A DNA stretch of 64,000 bases from Actinacidiphila alni (GTDB lineage Bacteria > Actinomycetota > Actinomycetes > Streptomycetales > Streptomycetaceae): positions 62,001 through 126,000 of the forward strand of contig NZ_FONG01000006.1 of the NCBI RefSeq assembly GCF_900112845.1, read 5' to 3'. The translations under genes and the position numbers were made by a program. Positions 57,912-64,000 of the stretch are shown here, piece by piece. The notes below the pieces were generated by a model. That model was not told where the DNA came from. It worked only from the letters and a program-made list of their open reading frames with translations, and made no database searches. Numbering within the stretch: the stretch's first letter is position 1; the number at the start of each line of letters is the position of its first letter.

Positions 57912-58240
57912 GGATTCCTTCCGTTCTGGGGTCATCGCGCGCATTGGTGGTGTGCTGGGCCAACGTCGGAAACTGCGCACATCCGGAAGGGCGCCGGAGC
58001 TGCGAGAAACCGCGTGACGCCGGACGGCGCCAACCAGCATGCGCGAGGCGGTCAACACCCCACAAGAGCGCCGTCATTCATGAACGCCGCCCGGATTCCC
58101 GCTGTCGAATCCGCGGGAGGCCGGCGGGACTCCGGCCGGCCCCGTGGACGGCGCGGAGCTTCGCGCCCGTATGCCGCCGCCGGCGGACTAACCGTCGGCG
58201 CCGCCGCGCGGATCCCGGCGCGATGAGGTAGTCAGGAAAG
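57912..58240. other. Divergent intergenic region between GH43 and uvrA2-like genes
   Basis: About 330 nt with no supported gene. It should hold the promoters of both divergent genes. Only low-complexity GC-rich palindromes such as GGCCGGCGGGACTCCGGCCGGCC (about 58120-58140, split here as GGCCGG near both ends) are visible; no operator is called. Confidence 0.5.
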
Positions 58241-60709
58241 GTGAGCAAGGAATCGATCGACGCCTTCGTACGTGTCCGGGGCGCCACTGAGAACAATCTG
58301 CGGAACGTCGACGTCGACGTTCCGCGGGACGCGATGGTCGCTTTCACCGGCGTCTCCGGTTCCGGAAAGTCCTCGCTCGCGTTCGGCACCCTCTACGCGG
58401 AGGCCCAGCGGCGCTACTTCGAGTCCGTGGCCCCCTACGCCCGGCGGCTGCTGCAACAGGTCGGCGCGCCGCACGTCCAGGAGATCACCGGACTGCCGCC
58501 CGCCGTGGCCCTGCAGCAGCGACGCGGGTCGCCCGGCTCGCGCTCGACGGTCGGCACCCTCACCACGCTGTCCAATCTGCTGCGCATGCTGTACTCCCGG
58601 GCCGGCACCTATCCGCCCGGGGCCGACCGGCTGGAGGCCGAGTCGTTCTCGCCCAACACCGCGGCCGGCGCCTGCCCGCGCTGCCACGGGCTGGGCGTCG
58701 TGCACGACGTCACCGAGGACCTGCTCGTCCCCGACCCGTCGCTGAGCATCCGCGAGGGGGCGATCGCCGCCTGGCCGGGCGCCTGGCAGGGCGCCAACCT
58801 CCGCAGTGTGGTGAGCGGCCTCGGGATCGACATCGACCGGCCGTGGCGCAGGCTCAGGAAGAAGGACCGGGACTGGCTGCTGTACACCGACGAGCAGCCC
58901 TCGGTGTACATCGAGCCGGAGGAGGACCGCGTCGACCACGGCTACCAGGGCAGATTCTGGAGCGCCCGCAAGCACGTCATGCACGTCCTGGCCGACTCCA
59001 GGAGCGAGAGGATGCGCGAACGGGCGCTCCGGTTCGTCAGGAGTGTGCCCTGCCCGGTGTGCCGGGGCAGCGGGCTGCGGCCCGAAGCCCTGGCCGTGAC
59101 CTTCGCCGGACGCTCCATCGCGGAGATCAACGCGATGCCGCTCACCGAGGTGGCGGCGCTGCTCCGGCCCGTCGCGGAGCGGTCCGAGGCCGACGCCGCC
59201 ACGTCGACCGCCCGGTCCGGGGAGACGACCGAGGTCGCGGTCCGGATCTGCGGCGACCTGGTGGCGCGGACCGACGTCCTGCTCGACCTGGGTCTGGGCT
59301 ATCTCGGCCTCGGGCGCCGCTCGACGACCCTGTCGCCGGGCGAGGCGCAACGCCTGCGGATCGCCACCCAGCTGCGCTCGGGGCTGTTCGGCGTCGTGTA
59401 CGTCCTCGACGAACCCTCCGCGGGCCTGCACCCGGCCGACGCGGAGCCGCTGCTGGACGTGCTGGACCGCCTGAAGGCGGTGGGCAACTCGCTGTTCGTC
59501 GTGGAGCACGACATGGACGTCGTACGGCGGGCGGACTGGGTGGTCGACATCGGGCCGGGCGCGGGCGAGGGCGGCGGACGCGTGCTGTACAGCGGTCCGG
59601 TAGCCGGTCTGGAGCGGGTCGGGGAATCCGCGACGGGCCGGTACCTGTTCGGACGCGCCCGGCCGCCCGAGCACCGCCCGCGCACCCCGTACGGCTGGCT
59701 GCGCCTGCGCGGCGTCTCGCGGCACAATCTGCGCGACGTGTCCGTGGAGGTGCCGCTCCGTGTGCTGACGGCCGTGACGGGTGTGTCGGGTTCCGGGAAG
59801 TCGACGCTGGTGACGCAGGTGCTGGCCGAGGTCGTCCGCGGCCGCTTGGGGCTCGCGCCCGAGGAGCCCGACGAGGCGCGGCTGGAGGTCGACGTCCAGG
59901 ACGCGTCGGGAGTCGAGTCGTTCGACCGGCTGGTCCGCGTCGACCAGCGGCCCATCGGCCGGACGCCCCGGTCGAACCTGGCCACGTACACGGGGATGTT
60001 CGACGCGGTGCGCAAACTGTACGCGGCGACGGACGCGGCCGGGGCGCTTGGCTACTCGGCCGGGCGATTCTCCTTCAACGTGCCGGAAGGGCGGTGCGAG
60101 ACCTGCCAGGGCGAGGGTTTCGTCGCGGTGGAACTGCTGTTCCTGCCCGGCACCTACGCCCCCTGCCCGACCTGCCGGGGCGCCCGGTACAACGCCGAGA
60201 CGCTGGAGGTCACCTACCGGGGCAAGAACATCGCCGAGGTGCTCGCCATGTCCGTCGACACCGCCGCCGCGTTCCTGTCCGGCGTTCCGGCCGCCTCCCG
60301 AAGTCTGGAGACGCTGCGCGAGGTCGGACTGGGGTATCTGCGTCTGGGCCAGCCCGCCACGGAACTCAGCGGTGGCGAGGCGCAACGCATCAAACTGGCC
60401 ACCGAGCTGCAGCGGGCCCGCCGCGGGCACGCGCTCTACCTGCTCGACGAGCCCACGGCGGGGCTGCACCCCGCGGACATCGCCCTGCTGCTGCGCCAGC
60501 TCCACCGCCTCGTCGACGCCGGCAACACCGTTGTCCTCGTCGAGCACGACCTCGACACGATCGCCACCGCCGACTGGGTCATCGACCTCGGGCCGGGCGG
60601 CGGTGACGCGGGCGGCCGGGTGGTCGCGGCGGGCCGGCCGGCCGAGGTGGCGAAATCCCGCCGCAGCACCACCGCGCCCTACCTCGCGGCCCGCCTGGCC
60701 CGCTCCTGA
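58241..60709 (+). CDS. Class-II UvrA-like ABC ATPase (UvrA2/DrrC type)
   Basis: An 822-residue protein with two ABC cassettes like UvrA but shorter than the roughly 950 residues of housekeeping UvrA. Cassette 1 has GVSGSGKSSL, the zinc knuckle CPRCHGLG, CPVCRGSG, signature LSPGEAQRLR and Walker B VYVLDEPSAGLHP. Cassette 2 has GVSGSGKSTL, CETCQGEG...CPTCRGARYN, LSGGEAQRIK and LYLLDEPTAGLHP. The reduced size suggests loss of the UvrB-binding insertion, as in class II UvrA. Such proteins are linked to tolerance of DNA-binding drugs; some occur in antibiotic clusters (DrrC). The GTG at 58241 has AGGA three bases upstream, a short spacing. Confidence 0.9.
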   Translation: MSKESIDAFVRVRGATENNLRNVDVDVPRDAMVAFTGVSGSGKSSLAFGTLYAEAQRRYFESVAPYARRLLQQVGAPHVQEITGLPPAVALQQRRGSPGSRSTVGTLTTLSNLLRMLYSRAGTYPPGADRLEAESFSPNTAAGACPRCHGLGVVHDVTEDLLVPDPSLSIREGAIAAWPGAWQGANLRSVVSGLGIDIDRPWRRLRKKDRDWLLYTDEQPSVYIEPEEDRVDHGYQGRFWSARKHVMHVLADSRSERMRERALRFVRSVPCPVCRGSGLRPEALAVTFAGRSIAEINAMPLTEVAALLRPVAERSEADAATSTARSGETTEVAVRICGDLVARTDVLLDLGLGYLGLGRRSTTLSPGEAQRLRIATQLRSGLFGVVYVLDEPSAGLHPADAEPLLDVLDRLKAVGNSLFVVEHDMDVVRRADWVVDIGPGAGEGGGRVLYSGPVAGLERVGESATGRYLFGRARPPEHRPRTPYGWLRLRGVSRHNLRDVSVEVPLRVLTAVTGVSGSGKSTLVTQVLAEVVRGRLGLAPEEPDEARLEVDVQDASGVESFDRLVRVDQRPIGRTPRSNLATYTGMFDAVRKLYAATDAAGALGYSAGRFSFNVPEGRCETCQGEGFVAVELLFLPGTYAPCPTCRGARYNAETLEVTYRGKNIAEVLAMSVDTAAAFLSGVPAASRSLETLREVGLGYLRLGQPATELSGGEAQRIKLATELQRARRGHALYLLDEPTAGLHPADIALLLRQLHRLVDAGNTVVLVEHDLDTIATADWVIDLGPGGGDAGGRVVAAGRPAEVAKSRRSTTAPYLAARLARS

Positions 60710-60742
60710 CGCCGGCGTGGCGGACGGACCCGGCTCACGCTG

Positions 60743-60759
60743 CCGGGCGCCCCGCCCGG
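60743..60759. terminator. Weak hairpin downstream of the uvrA2-like gene
   Basis: A 6-bp stem CCGGGC/GCCCGG with a 5-nt loop, 34 nt after the stop codon. It is short and may be a chance feature of GC-rich DNA. Confidence 0.3.
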
Positions 60760-60792
60760 GGTCGATCGGCGTTCAGCAGTCCGCTTCGCCCG

Positions 60793-61710
60793 GTGCGAGC
60801 GACTCGCGCGGGGCGGTTGTGGCAACGCGGGACAGCAGGGCTCGCAGGTGGAGAGGGCGACCTGGACGAGGTAGCCACGGGCTCCACCGGAGAGGGCGAC
60901 CAGGACAAGGTGCCGCGGGCTCCGCCGGGCAGGTCGGCGACAGATTCGGTGGCGACGGGGCGGAATGCGGTGGAGACCGGGCGGATCGCCCACCCCAGGT
61001 CCGGAGCGACCTCGGGCATCGGCAGGGCCGTCGCACGGAATCTCGCCCGGCAGGGCGCGGAGGTCGTGCTGCACGGACGTGACCGGGCCCGTGGCGAGGC
61101 CCTGGTGAAGGAGATCGCCGCCGAGGGCGGCACCGCGCGCTTCGTCGCCGCCGACCTCACCGACGCCGAGGACACGCTGCGCCTGGCCGCCGAGGCGGGA
61201 CCCGTCGACATCCTGGTCAACAACGCGGGCCTGTTCGAGTTCACGCCGACCGCGCTGACCGACGCGGCGAGTTTCGACCGGCACATCGCGGTCAACACCC
61301 GCGCCCCGTTCCTGCTGGCCGGCGCGCTGGCGCCGGGCATGGCCGAGCGCGGCCACGGTTCGATCGTGATCGTCGGCTCCAGCGCCGCCCGGCTCCCCGC
61401 GCCGGTCGGTGCCGCCTACGGCGCCTCCAAGGCAGGTGCGGAGGTCCTCACCCGTTACTGGGCCACCGAGTTCGGCCCGGCCGGTGTGCGCGTCAACACC
61501 GTCTCCCCCGGCCCTGTCGTCACCGAAGGCTCCAAGGCGATGCTCGGCGAGAACATCGGCCTGATGGACGGCTCCAACGCCCGCGGCAAGGCCGGAACGC
61601 CCGAGGAGATCGCCGAGGTCGTCTCGTTCCTGGCCGGCCCGGCCAGCTCCTACGTCAACGGTGCGGTCCTGTTCGCCGACGGCGGCGAACGCAGCGCCCT
61701 TCCCTCCTGA
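60793..61710 (+). CDS. SDR-family oxidoreductase with a damaged N-terminus (possible pseudogene)
   Basis: From 61007 the frame is a good short-chain dehydrogenase: GATSGIGRAVARNLARQGAEVV (cofactor motif, split here), VDILVNNAGLFEF, IVIVGSSAARL, catalytic YGASKAG and the PGPVVTEG loop. What should precede it, the first beta-strand leading into TGATSGIG, is replaced by RIAHPRSG, and everything before that is unlike any SDR and includes a 39-bp tandem repeat. So either the N-terminus has been rebuilt by recombination or the gene is dead. GTG 60793 is simply the most upstream start; the real one is uncertain. The substrate is unknown. Confidence 0.6.
   Translation: MRATRAGRLWQRGTAGLAGGEGDLDEVATGSTGEGDQDKVPRAPPGRSATDSVATGRNAVETGRIAHPRSGATSGIGRAVARNLARQGAEVVLHGRDRARGEALVKEIAAEGGTARFVAADLTDAEDTLRLAAEAGPVDILVNNAGLFEFTPTALTDAASFDRHIAVNTRAPFLLAGALAPGMAERGHGSIVIVGSSAARLPAPVGAAYGASKAGAEVLTRYWATEFGPAGVRVNTVSPGPVVTEGSKAMLGENIGLMDGSNARGKAGTPEEIAEVVSFLAGPASSYVNGAVLFADGGERSALPS
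60851..60928. repeat. 39-bp imperfect tandem repeat upstream of the SDR homology
   Basis: Unit 1 is 60851-60889 and unit 2 is 60890-60928. Both begin GAGAGGGCGACC and share GGGCTCC near the end, with several point differences between. On the minus strand the units read as a repeated hydrophobic segment (LVLVALSGGA / LVQVALSTCE). Its role is unknown. Confidence 0.8.
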
Positions 61711-61899
61711 GGACAGCCGCCGTGGGCGCATTCGTCATCGGCGCCGCCGGGTTCTGCCGTTCGCGGTCGTCCCGTTCCCCGGCGGCCGGCGCGACCGTCG
61801 GCCGTGAACAGGACCGTCACCTTGTCCATCGGTCGGCTGCGCCGGTACCGACCCGGCCCGGTGGCCGGCGCGACCCCGCACGCGGGCGCCGGGAACGCG

Positions 61900-62772
61900 T
61901 CAGGCCAGGTGCCCGGTCAACTCGGCCACGATGCCGTCGAACGCGTTGAGCATCAGCGAAAGGTGGCCCTCGGTCGGCTCGAGTTGGACGGTGGCACCGG
62001 GCAACCGGCTCGCCAGCCAGCGGCCGTGGGCGTAAGGCACCATCCGGTCCTCGGCGCCCTGCCAGACCGAAACCGGAGGCTCGACGGCGCCGAGATCGAA
62101 GCCCCAGTCGCCGACGAAGGCCAGGTCGTCGTCGCGCCAGCCGGCGATTCCGCTGGACACGGCCGCCCGGAACATCGCCGCCGTGTACTCGGCGAACTCG
62201 TCGGTGAGCGCCTCGCGGTCCACGTCGGACACCAGATCGCCCAACGCGGCCGCGATCTGGCCGGCTTGCACCTCGGCCAGGCCGGGGACCTGAGCGTTCA
62301 GGAAGGCGGTCAGAGGCCCCTCGCCGGCCGCGGCCGCACCGAACTCCTCGATGTTCTCCGCGCCCATGCCGCCCAGCCAGTCGAGGCCCTCGGCGCCGTG
62401 CGGGGCGACACCGGCCACCGTGGCGGCGGCGAGGCACCGTCCGGGCAGCAGCGCCGCGCAGGCCAGGGCGTGCGGGCCGCCGCCGGACCAGCCGACGGTC
62501 AGGAACCGGTCGGCGCCCAACTCGTCCAGGACGGCGGCGACATCGACGGCCACCGCGGCGACCGTACGGCCGGGCTGCGGCGACGAACCGGCGTATCCGG
62601 GCCGGCTGTGGACCACGACCCGCAGCCCATGCCGCACAGCGGTCGCGACCATCGGCTCGAAGAGCACCGCCGCGGACGGCGTGCCGTTGTGGAGCACCAG
62701 GGGTGTGCCGTCCGCGGGACCGGCCACCACGTATTCCAGCGTCCGGCCGTCGTCGAGGTGGAGGTTCGTCAT
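61900..62772 (-). CDS. Alpha/beta-fold hydrolase
   Basis: A 290-residue cytoplasmic hydrolase. The nucleophile elbow is VGWSGGGPHA, the acid is in WQGAEDRMVPYAHG and the His in PTEGHLSLML; the oxyanion segment is LVLHNGTPSAAVLF in place of the common HGxPG. The layout matches the epoxide-hydrolase/haloalkane-dehalogenase-like superfamily, but the substrate is unknown. The start ATG at 62772 gives a complete first strand (LHLDDGRTLEYVVAG). It converges on the SDR gene and is transcribed away from the cupin remnant. Confidence 0.85.
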   Translation of the reverse strand: MTNLHLDDGRTLEYVVAGPADGTPLVLHNGTPSAAVLFEPMVATAVRHGLRVVVHSRPGYAGSSPQPGRTVAAVAVDVAAVLDELGADRFLTVGWSGGGPHALACAALLPGRCLAAATVAGVAPHGAEGLDWLGGMGAENIEEFGAAAAGEGPLTAFLNAQVPGLAEVQAGQIAAALGDLVSDVDREALTDEFAEYTAAMFRAAVSSGIAGWRDDDLAFVGDWGFDLGAVEPPVSVWQGAEDRMVPYAHGRWLASRLPGATVQLEPTEGHLSLMLNAFDGIVAELTGHLA

Positions 62773-62848
62773 AGGGACGAACCTACGTCAGAAACGCGCA
62801 GACCCGCCGGGGGCGGGCTCCCCCGGCACACCGCCCAGCGCGTCACGG

Positions 62849-63130
62849 CGGGTCGCCCTCGTCGACCTTGCGAGAGTGTCGGGGCTCCCGGCGGATCGGG
62901 CCGCCGGGAGGGTGTTGCCGGGCGGCACGGGAACCCCGCCGCACTGCCACTCGGGGCCGGTATTCGGCGATGTCGTCCACTACCGGGCGGGGAACAACCG
63001 GGACGGCATTCCGGTGCGCTTCGTGGCGATCATGATGTACGGGCATGATGTGCGGGACGGCAGGCCGGCGCTCCTTTTCGTGGACGACGGCGAACCGCGC
63101 GAGCGGCGGCGTCCGCGGGTACCGCGCCCC
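62849..63130 (+). pseudogene. Cupin-domain protein remnant with internal deletion
   Basis: The translation contains GGTGTPPHCHSGPVFG, the first cupin strand motif, directly joined to DVVHYRAGNNRDGIPVRFVA, which normally follows some 30 residues later, and ends with PALLFVDDGEPRERRR. The middle of the barrel (the EGEV...GE.F.EP segment) is missing without loss of frame. No good start codon and ribosome-binding site are seen. The most likely reading is a dead cupin gene. Confidence 0.65.
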
Positions 63131-63561
63131 GCGAACGCCCGCTTCCGAGGCGTACGGACGGGACGGGCGCGCGGCGAACGGGACCGGAGCATATGCCGAA
63201 TAGGCGCGATTGCCGAAGAGCACTGTCCGATTGTGAACACTCGGTAAAGGATCATTTCGGAAAACCCGCGCGGGATTCCGCGCGAAGAAGCCGGTAACTG
63301 AAATTTCATCGGCATCCGGGTGTCCACAGCACTCATCCGGGGGCGGAAAATTGGCGGTTTGCCGTGGTGGGGGCGGGGTTGCGGCCGGAGAACGGCGGAG
63401 TGCGCGGCGGCGGACGGGCCGCCCCAAGGGGGACATAACCGATTTGTGTCCGCCGGGTCACCGCGCGTAGCGAAATGGCGGCCGAGGCGGCCGCACGGGC
63501 GGATGCGGCGAGGCGGGACGGGGCGGAAGCAGGCGGGACACCAACGGTCGGTACGCGGGCG

Positions 63562-63614
63562 GTGACTGTCACGAGAGGGCCGCCGCCGCCGGGAGAGTGA
63601 CACGCTCACGTCAC
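63562..63614. promoter_or_regulatory. Two GTGAC/GTCAC inverted repeats
   Basis: GTGACTGTCAC (63562-63572) is a perfect palindrome. A second pair of the same arms, GTGAC...GTCAC, spans 63597-63614 with an 8-nt spacer. Repetition of the same arms 35 nt apart suggests a dimeric regulator; none is identified. Confidence 0.4.
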
Positions 63615-63673
63615 ACCCGCCTCACTCGCCTCATTACTTCTCCCGATAATCAGCGGTACACGCTTTGACCGTC

Positions 63674-63695
63674 TTGATTTGTGGTGCGCAATCAA
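63674..63695. promoter_or_regulatory. TTGATT/AATCAA inverted repeat upstream of the SARP gene
   Basis: TTGATT (63674-63679) and AATCAA (63690-63695) are separated by 10 nt. It lies about 125 nt upstream of the SARP start, next to a possible -35 box. Possible operator. Confidence 0.35.
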
Positions 63696-63820
63696 TCAGA
63701 ATTCGTCCAATTGAGCAGCGCCGAGGGTAACTAATAGAGGCCGCACCACCGACCAGGGCCTCGTACGGCGGAGCATCGGACTCGTCCGCTCCGCTACGGA
63801 TAGTAGTCGGGGGTAAACCG

Positions 63821-64000
63821 TTGGAGTTCTGCATACTCGGGCACCTAGAAGTCTCTGCGAACGGGCGCCCGGTGCAGCTCGGCGGTGCGCGGGAGCGGAC
63901 TGTCCTGGCGATGCTGCTGCTGGAGGCCGGGCATGTGATCCCGGTGGAGCGCCTCATCGACGCGGTGTGGGGCGACGACCCGCCGGCCACCTCGCGCGGG
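63821..64000 (+). CDS. SARP-family (AfsR/DnrI/RedD type) transcriptional regulator, N-terminal part
   Basis: Sixty residues are in the window; the gene continues to the right. The TTG at 63821 follows GGGGG by about eight bases. EFCILGHLEVSANGRPVQLG, RERTVLAMLLLEAGHVIPVE and RLIDAVWGDDPPATSRG are the beta-hairpin, recognition-helix and loop of the OmpR-like winged HTH at the start of SARP/BTAD regulators. These usually activate antibiotic or other specialised-metabolite clusters. Whether it is a short SARP or a large one with an ATPase domain cannot be told. Confidence 0.93.
   Translation, partial: MEFCILGHLEVSANGRPVQLGGARERTVLAMLLLEAGHVIPVERLIDAVWGDDPPATSRG

Larger units (their letters stand above)
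63131..63820. other. Non-coding region before the SARP gene
   Basis: About 690 nt without a supported gene. GC content falls in the right part (63590-63840). It carries the palindromic elements listed separately and a possible -35 box TTGACC at 63665-63670, and is the likely promoter region of the SARP gene. Confidence 0.55.

Noticed and set aside
63131-63600. Short frames in the region before the SARP gene
   Set aside because: None has a start signal, protein-like composition or recognisable domain.

Overview
The window is very GC-rich DNA with strong third-codon GC bias, frequent GTG/TTG starts, sortase-free lipoproteins, ROK regulators, SARP regulators and an ESX-type secretion locus. This fits a streptomycete (Streptomyces or a close genus of Streptomycetaceae). 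From memory, the order aconitase / ngcEFG / ROK regulator / xylFGH / dxs / amino-acid permease is the same as the SCO5998-SCO6014 region of Streptomyces coelicolor; I could not verify this by search.

Region 1 (1-26004) is conserved core-chromosome content. It starts with the tail of a 3-hydroxyacyl-CoA dehydrogenase. Then, mostly on the minus strand, come an SPFH/band-7 membrane protein overlapping an NlpC/P60 cell-wall hydrolase, a DsbA-fold protein that has lost both active-site cysteines, a GT39-like membrane glycosyltransferase, an APC amino-acid permease and dxs. These are followed by a xylose-type ABC transporter (xylFGH) with its ROK regulator, an N-acetylglucosamine/chitobiose-type ABC importer (ngcEFG) and aconitase. 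The sugar genes look co-regulated: a shared TCAAGWAGTRAAC-like element occurs before xylF and ngcE, and a DasR-like dre element lies upstream of ngcE. On the plus strand after aconitase are a conserved hypothetical, an LCM-type methyltransferase, a two-helix membrane protein and a remarkable XRE-HTH/MurA-like fusion; a small lipoprotein is on the minus strand.

Region 2 (about 26000-56633) begins with a decayed ROK gene and then holds a single-strand 30-kb type VII (ESX-like) secretion locus. It encodes EccC (three ATPase domains), a tiny coupled ORF, EccD, EccB, a 1080-aa protein with a possible ADP-ribosyltransferase-like C-terminus, a fused right-handed beta-helix/AAA+ (EccA/SpoVK-like) protein, two small WXG100 proteins, a 181-aa helical protein, a 998-aa WXG protein with a long disordered tail, a YbaB-like protein, a third WXG100 protein and a 3622-aa giant protein. 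The giant has an N-terminal WXG100-like domain, an internal metzincin-like zinc site and a huge beta-rich C-terminal half. No mycosin protease and no EccE are encoded here. Several genes overlap by GTGA/ATGA, so they are probably translated together, and the giant protein is the likely cargo of the machine.

Region 3 (56787-64000) is accessory. It contains a secreted GH43 glycosidase, a class-II UvrA paralogue, an SDR with a damaged N-terminus next to a 39-bp tandem repeat, an alpha/beta hydrolase, a cupin remnant with an internal deletion, and at the right edge the start of a SARP-family regulator behind a stretch rich in small palindromes. It may lead into a specialised-metabolite cluster beyond the window.
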